DNA of 64,000 bases from positions 62,001-126,000 of the forward strand of contig NZ_AFPJ01000037.1 of the NCBI RefSeq assembly GCF_000220505.1, read 5' to 3'. Positions 44,330-54,735 of the stretch are shown piece after piece. The position numbers were made by a program, and so were the translations under genes. The notes beneath the pieces were generated by a model. It ran no database searches. It had not been told where the DNA came from and worked only from the letters and a program-made list of their open reading frames with translations. Within the stretch, counting starts at the first letter, position 1, and the number at the start of each line of letters is the position of its first letter. The DNA comes from Microbulbifer agarilyticus S89. GTDB taxonomy: Bacteria > Pseudomonadota > Gammaproteobacteria > Pseudomonadales > Cellvibrionaceae.

Positions 44330-45148
44330 TTAAAAAACGTCCTTGCGCTTTTTCTCGGCGGCAGCCACCAGATCCTTTGCGCGATCCAGTTTGGCCTGCA
44401 TGGCTTCAACCACCTTGCGCACGTCGTCAACACTGGACTTGCCGTCAATGGCCTGCGGCAGGGTCACGTTGAAGTCTTTCTCCAGATCTTCCACCAGATC
44501 AGCGTCCTGCTCGATCAGAACACCCTCAACACCCTCAAAGCGATGCAGGTAGGTATCGTGAACGATGCTGGTGGCGGCTTCCGGCAGCTTTTCTGCGTAC
44601 TTGGCGACCACGCGATCCAGGCGGTGTTTAATGTCGTCGAGGGTCTCCGGCACCGTGGTGGGCCCGGCTTCAGTGGTTTGAACCTTCGCCAGCAGGCCTT
44701 TCTCCTGATACTGGGAAGCCAGTTTTACGGCGCCCAGCGCCTGCCAGAGAGTCTGGTTCAGCTTGTTTTGTTCCTCGCGCACTTTGGCAACCGGTGCGCC
44801 GGCATCAATTGCCTGCTTTACGCCGAAAATGCCCTGCCAGATATTGGCGTACACCGGGACATAGCTGGTTTCGATAGCGGAGTGGAAATCGACCTCTTCC
44901 CAGTACTCGAGCATCGCATTGGTGTTGGTGCCCTTTTGACCTTTCTCTTCGTAAGTGTCGACGACCGCGCCAAACTTGCCGACCAGCCAGGTCACTTCTT
45001 CTGAGTACTGTCCCAGGTGCGACTTGAGATCATTAACGTGATCGCCAATCTCCCCGTTCGCGGAAACATGGCCGGCACCTAGCAGCGCCACCAAGCCCAA
45101 AACCATGCCCAGATTGCGAGGCTTGCAGAAAAAAGATTTAGCTTGCAT
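44330..45148 (-). CDS. Fur-controlled secreted protein of unknown function
   Basis: I do not recognise the family. From ATG 45148 (MQAKSFFCKPRNLGMVLGLV) it encodes 272 residues with a signal peptide ending near VSA-N (residue 31). The mature protein is charged and largely helical (GEIGDHVNDLKSHLGQYSEE; YEEKGQKGTNTNAMLEYWEE; HRLDRVVAKYAEKLPEAATS), with two His in HDTYLHRF. There are no Cys in the mature part and no GxHxxE imelysin motif. A near-consensus Fur box stands 43 bases upstream, and fbpABC follows on the same strand after about 120 bases. A periplasmic iron-acquisition role is inferred from context only. Confidence 0.82.
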   Translation of the reverse strand: MQAKSFFCKPRNLGMVLGLVALLGAGHVSANGEIGDHVNDLKSHLGQYSEEVTWLVGKFGAVVDTYEEKGQKGTNTNAMLEYWEEVDFHSAIETSYVPVYANIWQGIFGVKQAIDAGAPVAKVREEQNKLNQTLWQALGAVKLASQYQEKGLLAKVQTTEAGPTTVPETLDDIKHRLDRVVAKYAEKLPEAATSIVHDTYLHRFEGVEGVLIEQDADLVEDLEKDFNVTLPQAIDGKSSVDDVRKVVEAMQAKLDRAKDLVAAAEKKRKDVF

Positions 45149-45498
45149 GAATTCCCACTCTCTTTTGCGTTTCTTTATTAAAGACCGTGCGCAAATGATA
45201 CTCATTATCAAAAATGGAATAAAGTACTCCGATGCAAAGACTCGGCGTTCAGGCTACATCCGAGCCGCAGCTTGGAACAGACTTCTAAACAGTTGCGCCA
45301 GAAAACGGCACATCGGAACAAGCTGGCGCGATATGGGGCGCCCCACAGCGTGAATTGCGACGGGATACTACCAGTCCGGGCCGGCTTTTTCATCTGCACC
45401 AGTGCCGATCCGAGCTTCCACGAAGTCAAATTGGGCTAAATTCTCAGGTAGAGACCGCTTGTGAGCGAGGAGCTAACAGCAAAGAGCTGGTATAGTCT
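45149..45498. other. Divergent intergenic region with Fur box
   Basis: About 350 bases between the secreted-protein gene (minus) and the cyclase gene (plus). The left end holds the Fur box. On the right a TATAGT at 45491-45496 could be part of a cyclase promoter, but no -35 is convincing. No coding frame is supported. Confidence 0.5.
45191..45209 (-). promoter_or_regulatory. Fur box upstream of the iron locus
   Basis: The 19-mer matches the GATAATGATAATCATTATC consensus at 16 of 19 positions. It contains a GATAAT that can serve as the -10 on the minus strand, so Fur bound there would block transcription. It should control the secreted-protein gene and perhaps fbpABC by read-through. Confidence 0.8.
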
Positions 45499-47076
45499 GT
45501 GTCCCGGCTCCCAGAGTCACATGACCAACAAGTTTTAACTAGAGCGCGCCCGTTGATCACCAAGACCAAAGACAACCAGCGAACACTCGCCCGCGGTCTG
45601 CAGGTGCGCCTGGCCCGGCTGTTGCCGCGCCGTGTCCCCATCGCGTTCAAGCTCGCGCTGGTCATGACCCTCCTCCTGGTAGTGGGAATGACCGGCCTGG
45701 GTCTTGTAATCAGTGACAACCAGAATCAACTGATCCGCACCCAGCTGGACGAATTTGGCAACGCCATGGCGCTGCAACTCGCCAAGCAGGCCAGTGAACC
45801 CATCCTCTCCGAGAATGGCCTCGATCTGCAGATGCTCACCACGAACCTGGGGCAAGAAGAAAAGATCCTAGGTGCCGCTATTTATGCCCACGACGGCCAG
45901 CCGCTCTCTGGCACGGGACGCCTGCCGGACCTTGGCAAAACCCTGTTTGAATCCAGCACCGTGATCGCCCACCCATGGTTTGGCGTGGATGAGAATGGTA
46001 ACAGCGAGCGCCTGATCAGCTTCGTCGCCCCCGCCACCTATCAGGGGGTACGGGCCGGCTCCGTGGTCATCACCCTGTCCGCCTCGCTGATGGACCAGGC
46101 GGCAAGCGAGGCGCGCAACGCCGTTATTTACGCCACCCTGGCGATGACCCTGCTCGCCTCCCTGTTTTCCTACTGGCTCAGCCGCAGGCTCTCCCTGCCG
46201 ATCCATCACTTGATGAAGGCCACAGAGGCCATCGGCCGCGGCGATCTTGCTACCCGCATTGATCAGCGCCGCAATGACGAACTGGGCTACCTGTTTGAAG
46301 GGTTCAACAACATGGCCGCGGGACTGCTGAAGAAATCCCAGGTCGAACAGGTATTCTCCCGTTACGTGTCAAAAAGTGTCGCTGACAAGGTGCTGGCCAA
46401 CCTGGACGAAGTCCGCCTGGTGGACCGCCCTATCGAGGCAACCGTGCTGTTCGCCGACATCAGCGGCTTCACCGCCATGTCGGAAAAACTGGAGCCGAGC
46501 CAGGTTTCCGGGCTCCTTAACGAGTACTTCTCTTATATCTCCCACGCGTGTGCACTGCACGGCGGTGTCGTTGATAAATTTATCGGCGACTGCGCGATGC
46601 TGGTGTTCGGCGTTGCCGAAGATGATTCCGACCACGAATTTAACGCGGTCAGCTGTGGCGTGCTGATTCAGCAACTGGCATCCGAGCTGAACAAGCAGCG
46701 TGCGGCAGAGGGCAAGCCGGAGGTGCACTTCCGTATCGGCATCAACTCCGGCACCATGCTGGCGGGCAACCTGGGCTCTGACGATCGCATGGAATACACT
46801 GTGGTCGGTGATGCCGTGAATCTTGCCTCGCGCCTGTGCAGTGAGGCAGAACCGGATCAGATCATTATTCGCGAACAGTTGCACGATCGCTTGCAGTCCC
46901 GCATCGTAGCGCTAGCGGGCCAGTCTATTATGATTCGCGGCAAGTCAGCGCCTGTGCAGATCTACTCCGTCGATGACCTATCGAAAGAAGGGAAATCGCA
47001 GTTGCGCGATCATTTACAGGCACTGCGCGACAGCGTTCACACACAGCAGGATGAAGAAAGCCTCGACCATGCTTAA
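45499..47076 (+). CDS. Membrane-bound class III adenylate/guanylate cyclase
   Basis: The 525 residues (from GTG 45499; a TTG about 18 codons later is possible) have a basic head, a membrane segment (about 49-71), a periplasmic sensor region, a second membrane segment near 205-225, a HAMP domain (SLPIHHLMKATEAIGRGDLA) and a class III cyclase domain (about 310-490). Catalytic features are VLFADISGFTAMSEKL (metal Asp), VVDKFIGDCAMLVFG (second Asp) and MEYTVVGDAVNLASRL. The residues fit an adenylate cyclase. The downstream lipoprotein gene overlaps by 8 bases. Confidence 0.9.
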   Translation: MSRLPESHDQQVLTRARPLITKTKDNQRTLARGLQVRLARLLPRRVPIAFKLALVMTLLLVVGMTGLGLVISDNQNQLIRTQLDEFGNAMALQLAKQASEPILSENGLDLQMLTTNLGQEEKILGAAIYAHDGQPLSGTGRLPDLGKTLFESSTVIAHPWFGVDENGNSERLISFVAPATYQGVRAGSVVITLSASLMDQAASEARNAVIYATLAMTLLASLFSYWLSRRLSLPIHHLMKATEAIGRGDLATRIDQRRNDELGYLFEGFNNMAAGLLKKSQVEQVFSRYVSKSVADKVLANLDEVRLVDRPIEATVLFADISGFTAMSEKLEPSQVSGLLNEYFSYISHACALHGGVVDKFIGDCAMLVFGVAEDDSDHEFNAVSCGVLIQQLASELNKQRAAEGKPEVHFRIGINSGTMLAGNLGSDDRMEYTVVGDAVNLASRLCSEAEPDQIIIREQLHDRLQSRIVALAGQSIMIRGKSAPVQIYSVDDLSKEGKSQLRDHLQALRDSVHTQQDEESLDHA

Positions 47077-48181
47077 CGGACGAATAACACTCCAGCGGTT
47101 ATTCTTTTGCTTCTCCATGGCGGCACTACTCCCTGCTTGCAGCCTGGTCCCCACCACGCAACCAACACTCGAAGGTTTTCCCGCGGAAACTGCGCAGCTG
47201 GTCCGCCAGCAATCGGCCGAGCTCGCGCAACTGCAAAACCTCAACGCCCCCTCAGCATCTCAGCAGAATCAAACGCGGCAATTGCGCCGTGCGCTGCAGC
47301 GCTTTGAACGCGAAGTACTGGAATCGGCGAGCCGGCTCGAGCGAAAGCACGAGTGGTATCGCGCTGCCCAGCTGTTTGAGGGCGCTATTGGTGTTTTGCC
47401 CAATAGCCCGGTGCTCACGGCTGCCTATGGTGAATTCCAGGAGCGCCGCAAGCTGCGTGGAGAGCGCGTCCGTATGGAAATCGCAATCCACCAGGGTGAA
47501 CAACTGCTAAAAGACATCGATGCATACAAGCGCCTGCAGCAACTGCAGGGCCGCGATGTATTGACCTGGGTGGAGCTAAAAAACTTCAACCGCAAGCGAC
47601 GCGCCTCTGCCGAAGAACTGCAGAAGTATGCGGAGCTGGCGCTACTGAGAAAAGATTACGGTTTGGCCCAGAGCGGGCTGAAAGTCGCCAAAGCCTTATA
47701 TAGCGACGACCTGGTGCAGGAGGACGAAAGCCAAAAACGGCTGGAGCAAAACCTCGCCGAAGCCAACCGCCAATTGCGTAAGCGAAACCCTCGGCGCACA
47801 AAAGTCGTTGCGCGCACACCGGCTCCTGCCACAAAAGCGCAACCCATCCCGACAGATGAGCTAGAGCGGACACTGGCTAACGGCGACCTGCCCGGCGCAC
47901 GCCAACAGCTCACACAGCTGGAACAACAGGCACCTGACCACCCTCAACTGAAGGCTTTACAGGCACGCTTTGACTCGATGTTGAACGCACAGCTGGAATC
48001 CGCGCTGCAGCGGGGCAACGAGCTGTACAGTCAGGGAGACATCGAACAGGCACTGGCCGTATGGCGAGAGGCGAACACGTTCGCACCGGAAAACATCGAA
48101 CTGCGCGGCAACATTAGCCGCGCGGAAAGAGTGCTGGAAAATCTTAGGGCGCTGACTGCGCCCAATGGGGCTAAACCCTAA
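47069..48181 (+). CDS. TPR-like lipoprotein coupled to the cyclase
   Basis: From ATG 47069, overlapping the cyclase stop by 8 bases, 370 residues begin with a lipoprotein signal (RLFFCFSMAALLPACSL, lipid Cys24). The rest is alpha-helical: a coiled region (ETAQLVRQQSAELAQLQNLN), then repeats resembling TPRs (HEWYRAAQLFEGAIGVLPNS; QRGNELYSQGDIEQALAVWR; ANTFAPENIELRGNISRAER). It would sit on the periplasmic face of a membrane. The overlap suggests it works with the cyclase, perhaps as its sensory partner; this is inference. Confidence 0.82.
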   Translation: MLNGRITLQRLFFCFSMAALLPACSLVPTTQPTLEGFPAETAQLVRQQSAELAQLQNLNAPSASQQNQTRQLRRALQRFEREVLESASRLERKHEWYRAAQLFEGAIGVLPNSPVLTAAYGEFQERRKLRGERVRMEIAIHQGEQLLKDIDAYKRLQQLQGRDVLTWVELKNFNRKRRASAEELQKYAELALLRKDYGLAQSGLKVAKALYSDDLVQEDESQKRLEQNLAEANRQLRKRNPRRTKVVARTPAPATKAQPIPTDELERTLANGDLPGARQQLTQLEQQAPDHPQLKALQARFDSMLNAQLESALQRGNELYSQGDIEQALAVWREANTFAPENIELRGNISRAERVLENLRALTAPNGAKP

Positions 48182-48187
48182 CCCGCC

Positions 48188-51094
48188 CTAACCTGCCGGA
48201 ACCGGACTAAAAATTTCCGTATCGATACATGGCAACTCACGACAAATAGAATCGTCCTTTTGCGCCAGAGTGAAGCCCTCACCTCGGTGGTCGCTACCAA
48301 AACTACGCGCTATCAATCTGCGGTCTGCATTGAGCACCTGGCGCTTGAATAGTGCCGCCACCTCTTCCCGATCCAATTTTTCCGCAACCAGGGCAAGCTG
48401 CTCTCTGCTGTCAAAGCTATTGGATTCCGCCAAAATCTCCCTCCAGTAGCGAGAAGAACGGGCCAACAAAGAAGGATCTTTGCGGCGCAGAATTTTCAGT
48501 AGCGCCGCCCTGTGCTCCTCGAATGTGGGGTCATCCATTTCTTGCAGCTGCAGACTGAAGTTCTGTAGAAAATTATCGATTCTTCGCTCCAATTCGAGAG
48601 GCCCGGCCTTGGGTGACTGAATCATGAATGAAAGACCAGGAACCGCCGGACGCGAGCCGATAGTTGCGGATGAGGCATGTGCGATATAGCCCATCTGCTG
48701 TTCGGTTCGCAACGCGTTGAAGAAACTAGTGCGCAGAACTTGCGCCACAAGCGCGTAACTTGCCCTCTCTTCCAGAGCCGCAGAAGCACCCTGATAATAG
48801 ATACTAATTGCAGAGTCCGGGTGATCAATATCCAGTTCGACCAGAGTTACTCCGCGAGGCAATTTTTTCACACCTCCACGCAGTTTCTCTGCTGGTTTAT
48901 TACCTTGTATAAACTGCGCATAGAGTTTCTGCCCAACCTGTTGCGCTTCAATGGGCAGATAATTCCCGTAAACCAAGACCTCCATACTGACTTCGTCGAA
49001 GAAGCGGTTGATATATCGCTCCAGCTCACCAACGGTTATAGACTCCATTTCCGGAGTTAGTCCGGCCCTGTCAAATGGACGCGTCTGTACGACTGAGCGA
49101 GCGGCGATCGTCACCTGCTGTATTGGAGTAGATTTTTCCCAGTCGCGCCACTGCTGTAAAAACAGGGCTTTTTTTACTTCGAAGCGCTCAGGGTCAATTT
49201 GGAAATCTGCAATTCCCTTCATCGCGCGTCGCAACAACTCTGGCTGCTTTTCTGTATAGCCACTCACCCCAAATGAAAAACCGAGAGCATTGGAGTCCAT
49301 ATAGAGGCGCATACCGGATTTCGCCGCGGACGCTACAGTCTCCTGCAGAGAATCCCGCAGTAAACTGGAATACAGATTGGCCAGGGCACGATGGCGCAGT
49401 GAATTGGAGGCGACATCACTGTAGATCAAAATGGCGATATCGCCCTTTGGCACATTGAATTCATTGTCTTGCTGGTGATAGAGCACAAACCCTGGTTTCT
49501 GCATCACAGGCACAGGGTATGGTGCCACTTCGCTCGCTCCCTTTACGAGCTGCTCATCAGTGGAAAAAGTGTTCCGCTTGGGCAAGCTATAGCTTGCAAA
49601 GCCTTCCGCCTTGCGCCACTGCTCGAGCTCCTCTGGCTCAATCTGCGCGACCTGATAATGCACATCGTATAGAGCATCATAGCGGTCGACAGACACTTCC
49701 GGGCCAGTAATCACCAGTCGCACATTGTCAGGCTGCAGACTACCAAGAAAAGCTTCAATATCTGCAGCGTTGTACTCCCCAATCATGTAGCGCCAATGCA
49801 GAATATCCTCTGGATTGGCTGTCAGCATAGTAGCCACAGTGTTCATTACAGCGCCCATGGAACCGCCGGGTTCCGCGGACGCTTGCGCCAGTTCAATCCT
49901 TTTGCGGATCTCATCAAAGCGCCATTCCTGCACCCCTTGTTCACGGATAGTGCGCAACCAATCAAATATTGCCGCGCTAATCTCAGCGGTGTTTTCGGCA
50001 CCTGTTTCAGTTAAGGCAATAGTGATGCTGAATACATCCTGCCAATTATCGATATCTTGCGGCCCGGCATATAGATCATGCGCCCAACCCTTCTCTTTAA
50101 GCTGATCGAACAGACCACCACGACCCTTATCGGATAAAACCCGCGAAACATAATATTCGGAACGCTGGGGATAATTGGCGAGCGTATCCGGGATCGGGAA
50201 CTGCAGTTGCAGGCTGTTATTTTCCTGCAAGGTTTTTATCAGCACCTTTTTGCCGAGATCTTCCGGGCGCAGCCAGGGTACCTGGGGAGAGGGATCGCCT
50301 ACAGTAGCAACCTCCTGCGCGGGTACATCGCTGAAATGCTGCCGAGCGAGATCTTTTATTTCTGCAATGGATCGAGTATCGGCTATAGCGAGCACCATAT
50401 TGTCGGCATGGTAGTGTTGATGCAAAAAAGCACGCAATTCCGCGTACAGATCGCCGTTCTCACGGGCGGCGAGTGAATCGAGGTTGCCAGTGGAAAACTT
50501 GTTATAAGGGTGTGCCGGATTGGCCGTGAGCTTCTCCACCTGCGCGATCCGGCGTCCATCACTCTTCAGGCTTAACTTATATTCTGCATCGACGGCTTCT
50601 TTTTCCTTATCAATTTGCGTCGGATCTAATAATGGAGCGCTGAAAAGTGGTGCCCACCGATCAAGTGCCGATTCAAAATTTTCCGGTCGGACAGTAAAAA
50701 AGTAGCGGGTATTACCGGCACTGGTAAACGCATTGGTTCCGCCAGCGTGCTTGGAAACATAATCACGAAATGCACCCGGTTGCGGATACTTTTCCGAGCC
50801 CATAAACAGCATGTGCTCCAGGAAGTGCGCCATACCAGCACGGTCGGCCGGATCACCTGTGTAGCCCACTGCAACGTCCAGTGCCGCCGCCGACATCTCG
50901 GCTTCCGGATCCGAGATAGCTACCACGCGCAGACCATTCTTCAATACCAGATATTCGTATTCGCGCTCGTCGTTAAAGGTCTTACCCTTGGTAATCGGGC
51001 CTGAGAAGCTCTCGGGCGTGGGTTTGCTACAGCCAGATACGCTTGTGAGCAGCGCCAGGGCAAGCACGGCCGTATAAAGAAAGTTGCTACGCAT
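48188..51094 (-). CDS. Insulinase-family (M16) metalloprotease lipoprotein
   Basis: Pitrilysin-like zinc protease of 968 residues. I start at ATG 51094, with AAAGGG about 11 bases upstream; a TTG six codons earlier is possible. The signal ends in a lipobox with Cys22 (LTSVSGCSK). The inverted zinc motif HFLEH (His90, Glu93, His94) lies in MAHFLEHMLFMGSEKYP, with the further Glu in KEAVDAEYKLSLKSD. The size and the four-domain layout match periplasmic Ptr-type enzymes that degrade small peptides. It converges with the lipoprotein gene, with six bases between them. Confidence 0.92.
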   Translation of the reverse strand: MRSNFLYTAVLALALLTSVSGCSKPTPESFSGPITKGKTFNDEREYEYLVLKNGLRVVAISDPEAEMSAAALDVAVGYTGDPADRAGMAHFLEHMLFMGSEKYPQPGAFRDYVSKHAGGTNAFTSAGNTRYFFTVRPENFESALDRWAPLFSAPLLDPTQIDKEKEAVDAEYKLSLKSDGRRIAQVEKLTANPAHPYNKFSTGNLDSLAARENGDLYAELRAFLHQHYHADNMVLAIADTRSIAEIKDLARQHFSDVPAQEVATVGDPSPQVPWLRPEDLGKKVLIKTLQENNSLQLQFPIPDTLANYPQRSEYYVSRVLSDKGRGGLFDQLKEKGWAHDLYAGPQDIDNWQDVFSITIALTETGAENTAEISAAIFDWLRTIREQGVQEWRFDEIRKRIELAQASAEPGGSMGAVMNTVATMLTANPEDILHWRYMIGEYNAADIEAFLGSLQPDNVRLVITGPEVSVDRYDALYDVHYQVAQIEPEELEQWRKAEGFASYSLPKRNTFSTDEQLVKGASEVAPYPVPVMQKPGFVLYHQQDNEFNVPKGDIAILIYSDVASNSLRHRALANLYSSLLRDSLQETVASAAKSGMRLYMDSNALGFSFGVSGYTEKQPELLRRAMKGIADFQIDPERFEVKKALFLQQWRDWEKSTPIQQVTIAARSVVQTRPFDRAGLTPEMESITVGELERYINRFFDEVSMEVLVYGNYLPIEAQQVGQKLYAQFIQGNKPAEKLRGGVKKLPRGVTLVELDIDHPDSAISIYYQGASAALEERASYALVAQVLRTSFFNALRTEQQMGYIAHASSATIGSRPAVPGLSFMIQSPKAGPLELERRIDNFLQNFSLQLQEMDDPTFEEHRAALLKILRRKDPSLLARSSRYWREILAESNSFDSREQLALVAEKLDREEVAALFKRQVLNADRRLIARSFGSDHRGEGFTLAQKDDSICRELPCIDTEIFSPVPAG

Positions 51095-51402
51095 TGCAGA
51101 GAGCCCTTTCAATTGCAGAATTTATGGTCAACCTTCCATCAATAGGCAGCATAAACCTCTTCTGCGCGCAATTCCAGCAGTGTATATGTTGGGGGATCTC
51201 AGCAGTTCAGTGTCGTTGCAGGGCACCATGACCCGAGCGCGGTCAATGGGGCGGAGTGAGTAGCGGGGAAAAGTGGATAGGATTTGTGGATGATTGGCGC
51301 TGGCTCAGGCCAGCACCACGGCATTAGCAGGCCATCGCGGCCGCCGCACAAAGTGCCCTCTGCCTCCCAGCAGTACGGCACTTTACGCAGCTTATCGAGC
51401 GA
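51095..51402. other. Intergenic region between guaA and the M16 protease gene
   Basis: About 308 bases between the guaA stop and the protease start, same strand. I see no coding frame, no hairpin with a T-run and no clear promoter. Confidence 0.4.
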
Positions 51403-52980
51403 TCATTCCCACTCAATGGTAGCCGGCGGCTTACTGGATACGTCGTAGGCCACACGCGAGATATGTTCGATCTCGTTGATGATGCGGTTGGAGACTTTCT
51501 CGATAAGTTCATATGGCAGATGCGCCCAACGCGCGGTCATAAAGTCCACGGTTTCCACCGCCCGCAGTGCAACCACATACTCATAACGACGGCCATCGCC
51601 AACCACGCCCACTGATTTCACCGGCAGGAACACGACAAACGCCTGACTGGTTTTGTGGTACCAATCCGCGTTGTGCAGCTCCTCAATGAAGATCGCATCG
51701 GCTTCCCGCAGGATATCCGCGTACTCTTTTTTCACTTCACCCAGGATGCGCACCCCCAGGCCCGGCCCCGGGAATGGGTGGCGGTAGACCATGTCGTACG
51801 GCAGGCCCAGTTCCAGGCCGATCTTACGCACTTCGTCTTTGAACAGTTCGCGCAGTGGCTCGACCAGTTCGAACGCCATATCTTCCGGCAAACCGCCCAC
51901 ATTGTGGTGTGACTTGATCACGTGCGCCTTGCCGGTTTTAGCGGCGGCAGACTCGATCACGTCCGGGTAAATGGTGCCCTGCGCGAGGAACTTCACATCC
52001 TTGAGCTTGGTGGCTTCCTTGTCGAATATTTCGATAAAGGTGTTACCGATGATCTTGCGCTTGGCTTCCGGCTCGTCCACACCGGCAAGGCGGGACAAAA
52101 ATGCTTCTTCTGCATCGCTGCGGATCACGCGTACGCCCATGTTGTCGGCGAACATCTGCATGACCTGGTCGCCTTCGTTTTTACGCAGCAGGCCGTTATC
52201 CACGAATACACAGGTCAGCTGATCACCGATGGCTTTGTGCAGCAACGCCGCCACAACGGAGCTGTCGACACCCCCAGACAGGCCCAACAGCACTTTGGCG
52301 TCGCCCACCTGCTCACGCACCTTGGCTATGGAGTCTTCGATAATATTGGCCGGCGTCCACAGCTTTTCACAGCCGCACAGGCCAATCACGAAATGTTCGT
52401 AGATGCGGGTGCCCTGCAGGGTGTGGGTGACTTCCGGGTGGAACTGCACACCGAAGAAGTTTTTCTCCGCGTTGTACATACCGGCAATCGGGCAGGACGG
52501 GGTCGATGCCATCAGCTCAAAGCCTTGCGGCATTTTTACCACTTTGTCACCGTGGCTCATCCACACGTCCAGCAGCGCGCTGCCGGCGTCATCCAGGTGG
52601 TCCTTGATGTCGTGCAGCAGCGCAGACTCCCCTTCCACCTTTACTTGTGCGTAACCGAATTCACGCACATCACTGCCTTCCACCGCGCCACCCAGCTGGT
52701 GCGCCATGGTTTGCATGCCGTAGCAAATACCCAGAACCGGTACGCCCAGCTCAAATACCGCCTGCGGCGCGCGCGGTGAACCCGCTTCCGGCACCGACTC
52801 GGGGCCACCGGCAAGAATTACGCCCTTGGGGTTGTACTCGCGAATCTCTTCGTCGGTCATGTCGAACGCGCGAATTTCGGAGAAAACCCCCAACTCGCGC
52901 ACGCGACGGGCAATCAGCTGGGTGTACTGAGATCCAAAGTCGAGGATCAGAATTCGGCTGGAATGGATGTCTTGGCTCAT
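51403..52980 (-). CDS. guaA: GMP synthase (glutamine-hydrolysing)
   Basis: Converts XMP to GMP with ATP and glutamine. The 525 residues equal the E. coli length. The amidotransferase domain has [18 protein letters not shown] and nucleophile Cys86 in [16 protein letters not shown], with FHPEVTHT supplying His and Glu. The ATP-pyrophosphatase P-loop is [17 protein letters not shown]. The C-terminus ends PPATIEWE, as in orthologues. It follows guaB after a hairpin-bearing gap of 110 bases. Confidence 0.97.
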   Translation of the reverse strand: MSQDIHSSRILILDFGSQYTQLIARRVRELGVFSEIRAFDMTDEEIREYNPKGVILAGGPESVPEAGSPRAPQAVFELGVPVLGICYGMQTMAHQLGGAVEGSDVREFGYAQVKVEGESALLHDIKDHLDDAGSALLDVWMSHGDKVVKMPQGFELMASTPSCPIAGMYNAEKNFFGVQFHPEVTHTLQGTRIYEHFVIGLCGCEKLWTPANIIEDSIAKVREQVGDAKVLLGLSGGVDSSVVAALLHKAIGDQLTCVFVDNGLLRKNEGDQVMQMFADNMGVRVIRSDAEEAFLSRLAGVDEPEAKRKIIGNTFIEIFDKEATKLKDVKFLAQGTIYPDVIESAAAKTGKAHVIKSHHNVGGLPEDMAFELVEPLRELFKDEVRKIGLELGLPYDMVYRHPFPGPGLGVRILGEVKKEYADILREADAIFIEELHNADWYHKTSQAFVVFLPVKSVGVVGDGRRYEYVVALRAVETVDFMTARWAHLPYELIEKVSNRIINEIEHISRVAYDVSSKPPATIEWE

Positions 52981-53007
52981 GACTTACTCGTAACGGTTAT
53001 ATAAACG

Positions 53008-53035
53008 GCAAACGGACCTTGAGAGGTCCGTTTGC
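53008..53035 (-). terminator. 12-bp hairpin between guaB and guaA
   Basis: The arms GCAAACGGACCT and AGGTCCGTTTGC are perfectly complementary around loop TGAG. On the minus strand it lies 55 bases after the guaB stop and 27 bases before the guaA start, followed by GCCGTTTATAT with only a short T-run. It may be a leaky terminator or an mRNA stability element. Confidence 0.6.
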
Positions 53036-53090
53036 GGTTCACTTAAAAGTGCACTTCTATTTCTTCAGGACACAAACTTGTGTACAGGAA

Positions 53091-54575
53091 TTAACGGCCA
53101 CCTACCGGGTAGTTAGGCGCTTCCTTGGTAATCTGCACATCGTGTACATGAGATTCGCCCATGCCTGCAGCAGTTACCCGCACAAATTCCGGCTTGGTGC
53201 GCATAATTTCCATATCCAGACTGCCGGTATAGCCCATCGCGGAGCGCAGGCCACCCATCATCTGGTGCACGATTGCGGAAATCGGGCCCTTGTACGGTAC
53301 GCGACCTTCAATGCCTTCCGGCACCAGCTTCTCCGCGCCTTTGCTGGCGTCCTGGAAGTAGCGGTCGGAGGAACCCTGGGTGCGCGACATAGCGCCGAGG
53401 GAACCCATACCACGGTAAGACTTGTAGGTACGGCCCTGATACAGCTCAACCTCGCCCGGCGCCTCTTCGGTACCGGCGAACATGGAGCCCATCATGACAG
53501 AATAAGCACCGGCAGCGATCGCCTTGGAGATATCTCCAGAGAAACGGATACCGCCATCGGCGATCAGCGGCACACCGCTATCGGCCAATGCGGCCGCGAC
53601 TTCGGCAATCGCGGTCACCTGCGGAACACCGATACCGGTCACGATACGCGTGGTACAGATGGAACCCGGGCCAATGCCCACTTTCACCGCATCAGCGCCT
53701 GCTTCTACCAGGGCCTTCGCCGCTGCACCGGTGGCAATGTTGCCGCCGATTACGTCGACTTGCGGATGCATTTCCTTGATACGACGAACGCGATCAATCA
53801 CGTTCTTACTATGGCCGTGGGCAGTATCCACGACCAGCACGTCGACACCGGCTTCTACCAGGGCCGCCACGCGGTCGTCGGTATCCGGGCTGGTGCCGAC
53901 AGAGGCACCCACACGCAGGCGGCCATCGGCATCTTTACAGGAATTCGGGTACTGCTCCGCCTTGTTGTAGTCGGTAACAGTAATCAGGCCGCGCAGCTGG
54001 AAACTGCTATTGACCACCAGCACCTTTTCGATGCGGTGTTTGTGCAGCAGTTCGCGTACTTCTTCCGGTGATGCGCCTTCGTCGCACGTCACCAGACGCT
54101 CTTTCGGCGTCATGACCTGGGCCACCGGCAGTTCCAGGTTGGTCTGGAAACGCACGTCGCGGCTAGTCACGATACCTACCAGGTCACCCTTCTCCATCAC
54201 CGGCACGCCGGAAATGTTGTGGTGGCTGGTGAGCGCGATCAGTTCGCGCAGGGTGGCGTCGGATTCGATGGTGATCGGATCCTTTACCACACCGGCTTCA
54301 AATTTTTTCACCGCGCGTACCGCCAGAGCCTGTTCTTCAATAGACATGCTCTTGTGAATAATGCCGATACCGCCTTCCTGGGCCAACGCAATGGCCAGGC
54401 GCGACTCGGTCACGGTATCCATAGCGGCGGACACCAGCGGAATATTCAGGGTGATGTTGCGAGACAGTTTTGTCTTCAGGGAAACGTCTTTCGCCGTAAC
54501 CTCGGAATATCCGGGCACAAGTAGGACGTCGTCAAAAGTGAGGGCTTCGCGTGCTATACGCAGAGATTCAGACAT
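53091..54575 (-). CDS. guaB: Inosine-5'-monophosphate dehydrogenase
   Basis: First committed step of GMP synthesis, oxidising IMP to XMP with NAD. I use ATG 54575 ([20 protein letters not shown]), 494 residues; GTG 54581, two codons upstream, is also possible and is better spaced from GAGG. A CBS pair spans about 95-205. The catalytic Cys307 lies in [15 protein letters not shown], and [16 protein letters not shown]-type residues appear as the flap region ([18 protein letters not shown]). GYTGS and the C-terminal tail fit the family. Confidence 0.97.
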   Translation of the reverse strand: MSESLRIAREALTFDDVLLVPGYSEVTAKDVSLKTKLSRNITLNIPLVSAAMDTVTESRLAIALAQEGGIGIIHKSMSIEEQALAVRAVKKFEAGVVKDPITIESDATLRELIALTSHHNISGVPVMEKGDLVGIVTSRDVRFQTNLELPVAQVMTPKERLVTCDEGASPEEVRELLHKHRIEKVLVVNSSFQLRGLITVTDYNKAEQYPNSCKDADGRLRVGASVGTSPDTDDRVAALVEAGVDVLVVDTAHGHSKNVIDRVRRIKEMHPQVDVIGGNIATGAAAKALVEAGADAVKVGIGPGSICTTRIVTGIGVPQVTAIAEVAAALADSGVPLIADGGIRFSGDISKAIAAGAYSVMMGSMFAGTEEAPGEVELYQGRTYKSYRGMGSLGAMSRTQGSSDRYFQDASKGAEKLVPEGIEGRVPYKGPISAIVHQMMGGLRSAMGYTGSLDMEIMRTKPEFVRVTAAGMGESHVHDVQITKEAPNYPVGGR

Positions 54576-54735
54576 GGACACTCAAACCTCAAAGGAGCGG
54601 GAATGGGTATCGGCGCGATTATAGCCGCAACCCTCGCGGAAACAAAAGACTATTTACACTGGAATGGCAATTCCCTTTACCTGACTGCTCATCCCTGCAA
54701 TATTGGCCGCCCAACTCACCCCACAAGAGGCTGAA

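Noticed and set aside
44330-45148. Imelysin/EfeO-type iron protein assignment for the secreted protein
   Set aside because: The GxHxxE motif is not found. Only the Fur box and fbp neighbours point to iron, so it is left unnamed.
51922-52779. A 285-codon plus-strand frame antisense to guaA
   Set aside because: guaA is complete and conserved across it; the mirror frame has no recognisable motif.
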